A DNA stretch of 64,000 bases, taken from assembly GCF_003208435.1 (NCBI RefSeq), contig NZ_QKMF01000005.1, forward strand, positions 124,001 through 188,000. The letters run 5' to 3'. Below the pieces are notes generated by a model. That model made no database searches. It saw only the letters and a program-made list of their open reading frames with translations, and was not told the DNA's origin. How positions within the stretch are numbered: position 1 is the first letter of the stretch; each line of letters begins with the position of its first letter. Origin of the DNA: Pelagimonas varians (GTDB lineage: Bacteria > Pseudomonadota > Alphaproteobacteria > Rhodobacterales > Rhodobacteraceae). Made by a program: the position numbers and the translations under genes. Positions 43,711-52,518 of this stretch are shown here, piece by piece.

Positions 43711-44090
43711 TGAGGTGCCCCTAGTCTTATAGACGCCTGCGTTGTTCGTGTGCTTGCGTGTCAGGTAGGCCCGCCGCTGGATGCAGTCCCGTTTCAATAG
43801 CAGCAAAAGCTCTGTGCGATTGCATTGTCCATTGCCTTCTCATGCATGAGAAGGGGGCAATTTCCACGAAGGTTCATGATGGTGCCCAAGTTGTGTTTTC
43901 TGGAGACCGCCGCGCCGGCGAATTGGGAACACTGATCTGAGTGGATCAAGACCCTTTGCCTTGGCCAAGCATGCCGCAAGACCGTCAGAACAGGTCTCGC
44001 CAGCATTACGTAGTTTATCCGTCAACTTGCGATATCCGTAGACCTTGCGGCTGTCCGCCCAGGCCTGCTGACCGAGTTCAGTCCCTGCAC
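43711..44090 (-). pseudogene. Decayed IS3-family transposase (orfB) with IS end
   Basis: Minus-strand reading in several frames gives fragments of an IS3 transposase in the right order: SRKVYGYRKLTDKLRNAGETC, then VLIHSDQCSQFAG (the DDE domain), LRGNC, AMDNAIAQSF, LLKRDCIQRRAYLTR, and RKHTNNAG with a GVYKTRGTS end. Large internal pieces are missing, frames shift at least twice, and the DNA between RGNC and DNA is interrupted by a 20-base palindrome. The last DDE residue, normally Glu in DNAVAESFF, is Gln. The end TGAGGTGCCCCTAG at 43711 looks like one IS terminus; the other is gone. The copy is not functional. Confidence 0.8.
43835..43854. repeat. Perfect 20-base palindrome inside the IS remnant
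   Basis: CCTTCTCATGCATGAGAAGG reads the same on both strands. In the transposase frame it falls exactly between the RGNC and DNA motifs, which are normally separated by a single residue, so it is probably an insertion or repair scar. Confidence 0.85.
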
Positions 44091-44134
44091 GGATTCATCT
44101 CAATTTATGGGAATTCGCTGTGTTGCGGTGCCTC

Positions 44135-45037
44135 TTATCCAGACATTTGCGCTTGGCCGGATTCGATGGGGATTTCTGCGCGTTTGCGCCAAAACCAATA
44201 GCCAGATGCCGCGCTCACCAACGCCAACATCAACCCGTGTTCGCCAGAAACGTAATGGGTGAGCCAAGATGTTTCGTAAGTTATGTTTTGGAAGAAACCT
44301 TGGGTATATGCATTGAGCGCCATGTGAAAAATCACTGCCGTCCAAACACTGCCGGACCTTAGGCGCAGCCACGCCATAACGGTGCTAAGCCCGATACCGG
44401 CGACCAGGCTGATAATCAGCATCGGAAACGGTGATACCCCAAGGCGCGGAGCAAGCAAAAAGATCAACAATGGCCAATGATAAACCGCCCAGATAACACC
44501 GCTCACGAGTGCGGTTTTTGTAAAATCCAAGTGCTTGGAAAGCTCTGGTACAAGAAAACCGCGCCACCCTATTTCCTCGCCGATGCCGCCAAATGCTGTG
44601 AGCAACCCGATTGTACCGCCCAATACCAAGAGCGCTATCATGACACCCCAAGGGCTGCTTAGTTCGAGGCCAAACATATCTGCAATGTCGGTTTGCGCCT
44701 GAGCGACAAACGCCCCGTCATAGAATCCACCAAAGCCAAAAACCCAGATGAGGATAAAGCTCAGCAGCGGTATCACAAAGGCCAACCCATAGGCCGCAAA
44801 CAGATACCGGCTGCGCCCCCAGCCCCAGCCCAAACCACGCAAATTGCGCTGAAAAGAAAACTTAGTGATGAACGCGGCTAGAAGCGGGGCAAATTGTACC
44901 AACAATATCCCCACGGCACGATTTTCGTCGCCCATGCGAAGGGCAAGTGCGTAACCCATGGCCGCAACGGTGATTGCCAAGACCAAAAAAGTGTAAAGCG
45001 GCCTGCGCGAGACAGGTTTTGCGAGTGGCGGCGTCAT
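44135..45037 (-). CDS. CPBP-family intramembrane metalloprotease
   Basis: The 300-residue membrane protein has about eight hydrophobic segments and the CPBP/Abi (Rce1-like) motifs: GGIGEEIGWRGFLVPEL (the EExxxR motif), SGVIWAVYHWPLL (histidine motif), and VIFHMALNAY (FxxxN). The family includes prenyl-protein proteases and bacteriocin self-immunity proteins; the substrate here is not known. The start at 45037 gives MTPPLAKPV; a longer frame to 45106 is possible. Its 3' end is about 40 bases from the IS3 remnant. Confidence 0.88.
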   Translation of the reverse strand: MTPPLAKPVSRRPLYTFLVLAITVAAMGYALALRMGDENRAVGILLVQFAPLLAAFITKFSFQRNLRGLGWGWGRSRYLFAAYGLAFVIPLLSFILIWVFGFGGFYDGAFVAQAQTDIADMFGLELSSPWGVMIALLVLGGTIGLLTAFGGIGEEIGWRGFLVPELSKHLDFTKTALVSGVIWAVYHWPLLIFLLAPRLGVSPFPMLIISLVAGIGLSTVMAWLRLRSGSVWTAVIFHMALNAYTQGFFQNITYETSWLTHYVSGEHGLMLALVSAASGYWFWRKRAEIPIESGQAQMSG

Positions 45038-45347
45038 AAACAATATTACCTTTTGCTGTCCCGAACAAAGCGCAGGAGCCAGACAGAAAAAAACGCTTAA
45101 AATCATTTGGCAGGGTTAGTGCTGTTGGGATGTTATACAGGTTTTGGTGAGGCAGGTGCATTCGCGTTTGCGATCCCTTGCAAAAGAACGCTCAGAATAT
45201 GGATCAAGCGAACACAAGCGACGGTCTCAAAGAGACACTGGGCATACGTTACCTCACATTCACCCAGCAAGGTGAATTGCGCTGCCATGAGCGTTGTGAT
45301 GGCATGAATGACCGATAGCTGCCAGAAAAAGCCGGACTTGTGAGCGC
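45038..45347. other. 310-base region between CPBP and LysR genes
   Basis: No gene is supported. A 66-codon frame on the plus strand (45107-45307) lacks protein-like features. It probably holds the CPBP promoter and the end of the lysR transcript, but I see no clear terminator. Confidence 0.4.
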
Positions 45348-46262
45348 CTAAAGGCTTTCCATATCCGTGCCCTCGATTTTCGTGCGTAGCCTATCGGCGG
45401 AGAAATCCAGAAAGGCCCGTACTTTTGGAGCAACCAGTTTGCTTTGAGCGTAGACAAGATGGATTGGAACTGCGTGCGGTGTGTACTCTTCGAGCACGGG
45501 CACCAGTGTGCCTGAGCGAATTTGATCAGCAACCATGTACGAGAGTGCCATGGTTATTCCTTCTCCCGCGGATGCAGCAGCCAGCGCAGTTGCGGCGTCG
45601 TTCACGTCTAGCCGAGGGTGCAAGTGAACATGGCCTCTTTTTGCTTTGGTCTTATAGTGCCAGTCATGGCTGGGCATAATGCCGGTGAAGCCAATGATGG
45701 AATGTAGTTTCAAATCAGAAGGCTCGGAAGGTATGCCGCGACGATCCAGATAGTCCGGGCTTGCAACGAACAGCCTGCGAACCATGCCCAACCTTTTTGC
45801 CATAAGGCTTGAATCCGGCAGATCACCAATTCTAATCGCGACATCAATGCCCTCTTCGACCAGGTTTGTGACCCGATCAACGGCGACCAATGAAACCGAT
45901 ATTCTGGGGTGCGAAGCCAGAAAGGCGCGAACAACCGGAGCCGCGATCATCTGACTGAATGTCATCGACGCCGAAACGGTTAAATGGCCTTGGGCGACGC
46001 CGGTTTCGCCAACGGCCTGTTTTTCCGCAGTGTCGATATCAAAAAGCAGTTGACGGGACGCATCCAAAAACCGTGCTCCGGCATCGGTGAGCGCAAGTTG
46101 CCGTGTTGACCGCGTCAAAAGTTGAACACCCAACCTCTCTTCGAGCGCATTCATAGCACGTGTGACGGCAGGCGGCGACATTCGTAGCCGATTGGCGGCT
46201 TGGACAAAGCTGCCGCTATCGTTGATGGCAGCAAAGACTTCCATTTGGAGTAGGCGGTCCAT
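45348..46262 (-). CDS. LysR-family transcriptional regulator
   Basis: The 304-residue protein starts with the LysR winged helix (MEVFAAINDSGSFVQAANRL, SPPAVTRAMNALEERLGVQL), followed by a long linker helix and a substrate-binding-like effector domain (HLTVSASMTFSQMIAAPVV, LEEGIDVAIRIGDLPDSSL). It belongs to the AaeR/DsdC-like group often paired with divergent oxidoreductase or hydrolase genes. The hydrolase-DUF1348-PNPOx operon diverges from it across 129 AT-rich bases. The start at 46262 has GTGGAA upstream. Confidence 0.92.
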   Translation of the reverse strand: MDRLLQMEVFAAINDSGSFVQAANRLRMSPPAVTRAMNALEERLGVQLLTRSTRQLALTDAGARFLDASRQLLFDIDTAEKQAVGETGVAQGHLTVSASMTFSQMIAAPVVRAFLASHPRISVSLVAVDRVTNLVEEGIDVAIRIGDLPDSSLMAKRLGMVRRLFVASPDYLDRRGIPSEPSDLKLHSIIGFTGIMPSHDWHYKTKAKRGHVHLHPRLDVNDAATALAAASAGEGITMALSYMVADQIRSGTLVPVLEEYTPHAVPIHLVYAQSKLVAPKVRAFLDFSADRLRTKIEGTDMESL

Positions 46263-46391
46263 TAATTCCACTTTTTGCAATAATCAATTGTCAATTACAC
46301 TAATTCTTCCAGTTTTAAAAGGGCGCTATCTCTTGTCCATCGGCCGCAAACACCCAAGAAACCCGGCGGCATTTAATCGAAGGACTTTGAT

Positions 46392-47387
46392 ATGAACATG
46401 AACGCGCTCAAACCAGTCTTGTGGTCTGGCCTAATCTCTCTGGCCCTGTCTGCACCCTTTGCAGCCCCGCTTTTGGCGGCCGGTACCGACAACATCCAAC
46501 ATTCGGCATTGGCCGAAGTTGCGGTTCGCTACAATACTGTGAATGTCGACGGCCAGGAAATCTTCTACCGCGAAGCAGGTCGTTCAGACGCGCCAACTTT
46601 GTTGCTGTTGCATGGTTTCCCCACATCGTCTCAGCAATACCGTGGTCTGATCCAAGAGTTGTCGGACACCTACCACATCATCGCCCCCGACTATCCCGGC
46701 TTTGGGCGCAGTTCGATGCCTGACCCCAGCGAATTCGACTATAGCTTTGCCAATTATGCGGAACTGATGGACGGTTTCACCGATGTCTTGGGGCTCTCGT
46801 CATACAGCCTGTATGTAATGGACTATGGTGCACCGGTTGGGTTCCGGCTGGCGCTAAAAGAACCGGATGCCATCGACGCGCTTATTGTTCAAAACGGCAA
46901 CGCCTACGAAGAAGGCCTGCTTGAGTTTTGGGATGCGTTCCGCACCTATTGGCACGACCCGATTGCGGAAAACCGCGAACCGTTGCGGGAATTTTTGAAC
47001 GTTGGCGCAACTGAATGGCAATACACCCACGGTGTGCCCGAAACCCATCTTGCCCGTGTCAGCCCAGACGCATGGATGCTGGATCAGGCGTATCTAGACC
47101 GGCCGGGCAATCAGGACGTTCAACTGGACCTGTTCTATGACTACAGAACCAATGTGGACCTGTATCCTGACTTTCAGGAGTTCTTCCGGACCCATCAGCC
47201 ACCGACTCTGATCGTTTGGGGCGAAAACGACTACATTTTTCCCGCAGAAGGCGCGGCACCCTATTTGCGTGACCTTCCAAACGCGGAACTGCATCTCATT
47301 GATGCAGGACATTTCATCCTTGAATCCCACGGCCCAGAGGTTGCGGCAACAATCCGGACTTTCCTGTCCAAAAACCTGACCAATTAA
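46392..47387 (+). CDS. Exported alpha/beta hydrolase with Asp nucleophile (epoxide hydrolase/dehalogenase-like)
   Basis: The 331-residue protein begins with a signal peptide (about residues 1-30, ending PLLAAG), so it probably acts in the periplasm. The fold is alpha/beta hydrolase: [17 protein letters not shown] (oxyanion loop), [11 protein letters not shown], the nucleophile Asp144 in [14 protein letters not shown], an acidic residue in [10 protein letters not shown], and the His in [12 protein letters not shown] nucleophilic Asp in place of Ser points to epoxide hydrolases or haloalkane dehalogenases. It is the first gene of a rightward operon divergent from lysR. AAGGAC precedes the ATG. 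Confidence 0.87.
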   Translation: MNMNALKPVLWSGLISLALSAPFAAPLLAAGTDNIQHSALAEVAVRYNTVNVDGQEIFYREAGRSDAPTLLLLHGFPTSSQQYRGLIQELSDTYHIIAPDYPGFGRSSMPDPSEFDYSFANYAELMDGFTDVLGLSSYSLYVMDYGAPVGFRLALKEPDAIDALIVQNGNAYEEGLLEFWDAFRTYWHDPIAENREPLREFLNVGATEWQYTHGVPETHLARVSPDAWMLDQAYLDRPGNQDVQLDLFYDYRTNVDLYPDFQEFFRTHQPPTLIVWGENDYIFPAEGAAPYLRDLPNAELHLIDAGHFILESHGPEVAATIRTFLSKNLTN

Positions 47388-47446
47388 CCCAACGTGGTGC
47401 AGGAACATCGCCCTGCACCACCCCCGCTCAACGCACGGAGAATGTC

Positions 47447-47914
47447 ATGACCAAACGGCCACCATTGCCCCCGTTTTCAAAGCAAACAGCAATCCAGAAA
47501 GTGCGTCTTGCAGAGGACGCGTGGAATTCCAGAGACCCCGAAAAAGTATCGCTGGCTTACACGATTGATAGCACATGGCGAAACCGCGTGGCGTTTCCCA
47601 AAGGCCAGTCCGAAATCCAAAAACTGCTAACTGAAAAATGGGCACAAGAGGGCGAATATCGGCTGATCAAGGAGCTTTGGGCCTTCACAGACACCCGAAT
47701 TGCCGTTCGATTTGCCTATGAATGGAGGCGTCTTGATGGATCTTGGGTGCGGTCCTACGGAAACGAGAACTGGGAATTTGACGAAAATGGTCTGATGCGG
47801 ACACGTTTTGCCAGCATCAATGACCTTCCCATTCAGAAAAAGGATCGCAAATTCCACTGGTCGCAAGGGCTGCGTCCAATCGATCACCCCGGATTATCCG
47901 AGCTCGGGCTGTAA
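47447..47914 (+). CDS. Nuclear transport factor 2-like protein (DUF1348)
   Basis: The 155-residue protein matches DUF1348: [82 protein letters not shown]. These proteins have an NTF2-like cone fold with a pocket, and often occur with oxidoreductases in LysR-controlled operons. No enzymatic role is established. It follows the hydrolase by 59 bases and precedes the PNPOx gene by 28. Confidence 0.9.
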   Translation: MTKRPPLPPFSKQTAIQKVRLAEDAWNSRDPEKVSLAYTIDSTWRNRVAFPKGQSEIQKLLTEKWAQEGEYRLIKELWAFTDTRIAVRFAYEWRRLDGSWVRSYGNENWEFDENGLMRTRFASINDLPIQKKDRKFHWSQGLRPIDHPGLSELGL

Positions 47915-47942
47915 AAATCTATATCAACAAAGAGGTCCAAAC

Positions 47943-48551
47943 ATGGGACACAAATTCGCCGAACTTGCCTTTACCGACGCTGTGAGGGACATCCAATCGA
48001 ACGAAGGATCACGCAGGTCTTATGCCAGAATGGACGAAGGGTCCGACTATAACAACGTTCTTGGCCCCAACGAGGCCCAGTTCATCGCCGCGCGAGACAG
48101 CTTTTACATGGCGACGGTCGGTGAAACCGGCTGGCCCTATGTGCAACACCGAGGCGGGCCAGCGGGTTTCGTGAACATCATCGATGAAAAGACGCTGGGA
48201 TTTGCGGACTTTCGGGGCAACCGGCAATACATAAGCGTCGGAAATCTAAGCCAAAATGACCGCGTGTCCCTCTTCTTTATGGATTATCCAAACAAGACGC
48301 GCCTGAAAGTGCTGGGCAGGGTGCGCTCGGTTGATCTCATGGAACAAGGCATCCCGCAGAACTTGTCTTTTGACCGCGGCTATCGGGCAAAAGCAGAACG
48401 CGGACTGCTGATTACTGTCGAAGCCTTTGACTGGAATTGCCCGCAACATATCACACCGCGTTATACGCAGGCAGAAGTCGATCTTGCTGTCATGTCGCTC
48501 AAGACAACCATCAGTGATCTTGAAGCAAAACTCGCTCAGCGCTCCACATGA
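47943..48551 (+). CDS. Pyridoxamine 5'-phosphate oxidase-family protein
   Basis: The 202-residue protein has the split-barrel flavin-binding fold: FIAARDSFYMATVGETGWPYVQHRGGPAGFV (in part), LGFADFRGNRQYISVGNL and VSLFFMDYP. Such proteins bind FMN or related cofactors and are often annotated as general stress or oxidoreductase proteins. The start at 47943 follows AGAGG; the frame upstream overlaps the DUF1348 gene. It is last in the three-gene operon with the hydrolase. Confidence 0.88.
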   Translation: MGHKFAELAFTDAVRDIQSNEGSRRSYARMDEGSDYNNVLGPNEAQFIAARDSFYMATVGETGWPYVQHRGGPAGFVNIIDEKTLGFADFRGNRQYISVGNLSQNDRVSLFFMDYPNKTRLKVLGRVRSVDLMEQGIPQNLSFDRGYRAKAERGLLITVEAFDWNCPQHITPRYTQAEVDLAVMSLKTTISDLEAKLAQRST

Positions 48552-48832
48552 TACTGAAGGCCTTGGGACCATTGAGTTATCCGGCCTGACCGGTTCAGGT
48601 TTTGTAATGAAGTTGCGGATTCGTATCCGGCAAGGTCCGCTGCGGTTATCGGTCTCTCGGGACGGTCGCAGTCATTGCTTGCTGCCGCACCAACCGCCGA
48701 ATAGCGGCACCCAAAATCATCGGGCGGGGCCTGCCTATTTTTATGCGGGTGGTAAAAATGGCTGGATTATATGATACTCCGCTATAGCTAGATTGGGATC
48801 TAGACCAAGTTGATACGAGAGGGGTAACGTTC

Positions 48833-49126
48833 GTGCTCATAAAATATTTAGCATTTTTGGGGGCGGCTATATCGCTTTCTGCCTGTATCCAGGATGCGGG
48901 CGCGGTTTCGCCGCCCGCTGTCGGGAATACCTCTGATCTGTCGTCCTTTGAGGGTGCCAAGGCGGGACAAGCCGAGATGGGTATTCAAAACCTTGGATTT
49001 GAGCCTGTCCGCTCAGAGGGGTTGACCACATACTGGTTCAACCGCGACACGGGTGCATGTTCGCGCATCACCACGTCAAATGGCCGCTATTCCGATGTAA
49101 CCATGCTACCTTCAGGAGATTGCTGA
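48833..49126 (+). CDS. Small lipoprotein
   Basis: The 97-residue protein starts at a GTG (AGAGGGG upstream) and has a lipoprotein signal with lipobox LSAC at residues 15-18. The mature part ends in a conserved module (GIQNLGFEPVRSEGLTTYWFN, GACSRITTSNGRYSDVTMLP, ending GDC) known to me from unnamed Rhodobacterales lipoproteins. Two Cys could form a disulfide. Its stop overlaps the start of the next secreted-protein gene, so both are made together. Function unknown. Confidence 0.75.
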   Translation: MLIKYLAFLGAAISLSACIQDAGAVSPPAVGNTSDLSSFEGAKAGQAEMGIQNLGFEPVRSEGLTTYWFNRDTGACSRITTSNGRYSDVTMLPSGDC

Positions 49127-49743
49127 TGTCTTGTCTTATCCACTTGAAATGCTTGAGCACCGCCGCGATGCTGGCTGTCGTCGCAGCGCCTGCGATGGCG
49201 ATGACCGATGCCGATAATGCCTGCATCGATGCACTGCGCGCGACTGGTACGCCAGATGCCCAAGGCGGCGAAATCCTGAGCTCCAGCTTTTCCGAAGCCG
49301 GAACTTTGGTCATGATGAAAGATGCTGGCGGCACGACTTGGCGTTGCATCGCCTATAGCGACGGTGCGATAGGCGAGTTATCGGTCGATCAGGCGATGGA
49401 TGACGGCGGCGCGATGCCAAGCGCAGCAATGTCCGGACCGCAACGTGTTCAGTTTGCACCCGGTACAAGCGGTACAGCAATATCCGGGTCTTTGGCAGCG
49501 AACAGTTCCATCTCCTACGTTATTGGTGCCAAGGACGGGCAGTTCCTGAACGTTGATGTGCAGTCACGAGGTGGGGCACTGGATTATCAGATTTTGAACC
49601 CCGACGGATCTGCGCTGCTTGATTTTATTGCATCTGACCAGCCGTACAAAGGCCAGCTCTGGCAATCGGGCGACCATGTGATCGAAGTGCTGAACGCAGG
49701 TGCCCAGCCTGTTTCTTTCGATATCGGCATCGGCATTGATTGA
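49126..49743 (+). CDS. Secreted protein with a PliG/PPC-like beta domain
   Basis: The 205-residue protein has a signal peptide (about 1-25, ending AMA/MTD). Residues 25-85 resemble the module in the upstream lipoprotein (DAGGTTWRCIAYSDGAIGEL). Residues 105-205 form a beta-rich domain (RVQFAPGTSGTAISGSLA, YVIGAKDGQFLNVDV, GDHVIEVLNAG) whose pattern recalls g-type lysozyme inhibitors (PliG) and PPC domains. A protective role in the periplasm is possible but not shown. It begins in the last base of the lipoprotein stop codon (TGATG). Confidence 0.65.
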   Translation: MSCLIHLKCLSTAAMLAVVAAPAMAMTDADNACIDALRATGTPDAQGGEILSSSFSEAGTLVMMKDAGGTTWRCIAYSDGAIGELSVDQAMDDGGAMPSAAMSGPQRVQFAPGTSGTAISGSLAANSSISYVIGAKDGQFLNVDVQSRGGALDYQILNPDGSALLDFIASDQPYKGQLWQSGDHVIEVLNAGAQPVSFDIGIGID

Positions 49744-49891
49744 TCCTTGGATTAAGTGACATCTGAGACGGGTCAAATTCCAGCCATGTCCGGCGCGGTC
49801 AGAATTCCGCCTGCGGGTGTGTGTTCCCCTTCGCATCCTTGATCGCCCCTGCTAAACAACGCCTATCTCCCCGCAAGCAAGGGCGCTTTTT

Positions 49892-51400
49892 ATGACCAAA
49901 CCCGTAATTCTGACCATTCTCGACGGTTGGGGCCTGTCCGACGACACCGCCGCCAACGCCCCATATTTGGCCAAGACGCCGACAATGGACCGGCTAATGG
50001 CGACTTGTCCCAACGCGACACTGATCACCCATGGTCCTGATGTAGGGTTGCCAACCGGACAAATGGGCAATTCCGAAGTCGGCCACACCAATATTGGCGC
50101 GGGCCGCGTGGTGGCGATGGATTTGGGGCAAATTGACCTGTCGATCGAAGATGGCTCCTTTTTCAAGAACGAAGCAGTTTTGCAATTTGGCACCGCGGTC
50201 AAGACTGCAGGCGGGCGGGCGCATTTAATGGGCTTGGTGTCTGATGGCGGTGTGCACGGACATATCCAGCACATAAAAGCCGCGATCAAAGCCTTGGTGG
50301 ATCAGGGTCTTGAGGTCGTTTTTCATGCCATCACGGATGGCCGCGATGTTGCCCCGAATTCGGCGGATAAATACATCGCGGATCTGGTCTCGGATTTACC
50401 TGCGCAGGCGGTGATTGGATCTGTGACTGGCCGCTATTATGCCTTGGATCGCGACAACCGTTGGGAACGTGTCGAAACTGCGTATAACGCGATGATCTTG
50501 GGGCAGGGGGTAACTGCGCCCAGTGCCGAGGCAGCAATTTCCCAGAACTATACCAAGGACATTACAGACGAATTCATGCCCGCGACCGTGATTGACGGCT
50601 ATGAGGGCGTGGAGGCGGGGGATGGCTTCTTTTGTCTGAACTTCCGGTCTGATCGGGCACGTGAAATTCTTGCGGCGATTGGTGCACCGGATTTCGATGG
50701 CTTTGCCCGTAGTCAGGTAGAGCTCTCGGCCCTATTGGGTATGGTGAAATATTCGGATGCCCATGACGCGTACATGACTACGGTCTTCCCAAAGCGCCAG
50801 ATCGATAACACGCTGGGCCATTGGGTAGCGCTACAAGGCAAGACACAGTTTCGTTTGGCCGAGACTGAGAAATACCCGCATGTGACCTTCTTTTTGAACG
50901 GTGGTGTCGAGGTGCCAGAGCCGCATGAAGATCGTTTTATGCCGAAATCGCCCAAGGTGGCGACCTATGACCTGCAACCGGAGATGAGCGCGGGCGAAGT
51001 GACCGAGCAATTCCTTGGTGCCATCGATCATGGCTATGACCTGATTGTCGTGAATTATGCGAACCCTGATATGGTCGGCCACACCGGCGACCTTGATGCC
51101 GCAATCAAGGCCTGCGAAGCTGTGGATGCCGGATTGGCGCAGGTCATAGCAAAGTTAGAGGACGTGGGCGGCGCGATGTTGGTCATCGCCGACCATGGCA
51201 ATTGCGAAACCATGGTGGACCCGGAAACCGGCGGGCCGCACACAGCGCATACAACCAATCTGGTTCCGGTTGTGCTGTTTGGCGGACCCGACGGCGCATC
51301 GCTACGGGCCGGCCGTTTGGCGGATGTTGCCCCGACCTTGCTGCAGATCATGGACCTGCCACAACCGGCTGAGATGACCGGAGAGAGCCTGATTTCGTGA
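49892..51400 (+). CDS. gpmI: 2,3-bisphosphoglycerate-independent phosphoglycerate mutase
   Basis: GpmI interconverts 3- and 2-phosphoglycerate in glycolysis with two Mn ions. The 502-residue enzyme has LDGWGLSDD, the nucleophile Ser61 in GNSEVGHTNIGAGR, HAITDGRDVAP, FRSDRAREI, VNYANPDMVGHTG and IADHGNCE, covering both metal sites and the phosphoenzyme. It is the usual length. Its stop overlaps the envC start by GTGA, linking it to the cell-division genes downstream. Confidence 0.97.
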   Translation: MTKPVILTILDGWGLSDDTAANAPYLAKTPTMDRLMATCPNATLITHGPDVGLPTGQMGNSEVGHTNIGAGRVVAMDLGQIDLSIEDGSFFKNEAVLQFGTAVKTAGGRAHLMGLVSDGGVHGHIQHIKAAIKALVDQGLEVVFHAITDGRDVAPNSADKYIADLVSDLPAQAVIGSVTGRYYALDRDNRWERVETAYNAMILGQGVTAPSAEAAISQNYTKDITDEFMPATVIDGYEGVEAGDGFFCLNFRSDRAREILAAIGAPDFDGFARSQVELSALLGMVKYSDAHDAYMTTVFPKRQIDNTLGHWVALQGKTQFRLAETEKYPHVTFFLNGGVEVPEPHEDRFMPKSPKVATYDLQPEMSAGEVTEQFLGAIDHGYDLIVVNYANPDMVGHTGDLDAAIKACEAVDAGLAQVIAKLEDVGGAMLVIADHGNCETMVDPETGGPHTAHTTNLVPVVLFGGPDGASLRAGRLADVAPTLLQIMDLPQPAEMTGESLIS

Positions 51401-52512
51401 AACGGTTTTGCCTGATTCTGGCCCTTTGGGCTGGCCCTTTGGCGGCGCAAGACGGCGGCGCGGCAGCCCGCGCCGCCGCGGATGCGTTGGACGTGGCCTC
51501 CATCGGGTTGGATCAGGCGGAAACGGCACGGGATCGGGTTGCGGCGCTCACTGATACGGTGCGTGCCTACGAAGACGGATTGACGGCGATGCGCGAAGGT
51601 CTGCGCGCGGCTGCGATCCGCGAAACGGAACTGAGCCTGAAACTGCGGTCTCAAGAGGCCGAAGTGCAAGAGCTGCTGAGTGTCTTGACGGCCCTTGGCA
51701 ACAGTGGCCAGCCACAGACCTTGTTGCACCCACAAGGGCCTTTGGGAATGGCGCGATCCGGAATGCTGGTGGCCGCCGTCACTCCGGGTTTGGCCAAAAA
51801 GGCGGCGGATTTGCGTACTGACCTAAAAGAGGTGTCCGATTTGCGAATGCTTCAACAAAGCGCCGCGCAAACCTTGGAGAAGGGGCTGACCGGTGTTCAG
51901 GACGCGCGAACGGCTCTTTCCAAAGCGATTGCGGATCGCACCGATCTGCCGCGCCGCTTTACCCAAGACCCGATCCGCACCGCCATTTTGATTTCCGCCA
52001 CGGAAACGCTTCAGGGGTTTGCCAGCGGGTTGTCGCAGATTTCCGAAGGTGACGCCCCAAGCACCACAACCCGCATTGATGACCGTATGGGCCTGCTACA
52101 ATTGCCGGTGCGTGGGGTTGTTTTGCGCAAAGCGGGTGATCCGGATGCGGCCGGGATCACGCGTCCGGGAATCGTGATGGCCACGCAACCACAGGCCTTG
52201 GTAACGACTCCGGTGGCGGCCACGATCCGCTATAATGGCCCGCTTTTGGACTATGGTCTGGTGACCATTTTGGAACCACAAGCCGATCTTTTGCTTGTGT
52301 TGGCGGGGCTGGATACCGTCTATGGAGAGATTGGTCAGGTTCTGCCCGAAGGCAGCCCGGTGGGCACGATGGGTGGATCATTAAAAATGAATAATTCGTC
52401 ACCTTCTAGTGAAGGGGGTGGCGCCGAGCGCTCTGAAACGCTCTATATAGAGGTAAGAGAGGGCGATGCGCCCGTCGATCCACTTATGTGGTTCGCAACC
52501 GACAAGGGATAA
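51397..52512 (+). CDS. EnvC-like murein hydrolase activator (degenerate LytM)
   Basis: The 371-residue protein starts at GTG and has a signal peptide (residues 1-17, ending AQD), a long coiled coil (about 25-200) and a C-terminal LytM-like domain (about 260-360). In active M23 peptidases this domain has H and HxH zinc ligands; here the corresponding YNGPLLDYGLVTILEPQ and VYGEIGQVLPEGSPVG segments lack them. This is the EnvC pattern: it does not cut peptidoglycan itself but switches on an amidase during division. The order gpmI-envC-ctpA is common in proteobacteria. Confidence 0.85.
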   Translation: MKRFCLILALWAGPLAAQDGGAAARAAADALDVASIGLDQAETARDRVAALTDTVRAYEDGLTAMREGLRAAAIRETELSLKLRSQEAEVQELLSVLTALGNSGQPQTLLHPQGPLGMARSGMLVAAVTPGLAKKAADLRTDLKEVSDLRMLQQSAAQTLEKGLTGVQDARTALSKAIADRTDLPRRFTQDPIRTAILISATETLQGFASGLSQISEGDAPSTTTRIDDRMGLLQLPVRGVVLRKAGDPDAAGITRPGIVMATQPQALVTTPVAATIRYNGPLLDYGLVTILEPQADLLLVLAGLDTVYGEIGQVLPEGSPVGTMGGSLKMNNSSPSSEGGGAERSETLYIEVREGDAPVDPLMWFATDKG

Positions 52513-52518
52513 TTGAGT

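Noticed and set aside
45107-45307. 66-codon plus-strand frame between the CPBP and lysR genes
   Set aside because: No ribosome site, no conserved pattern, mixed composition.
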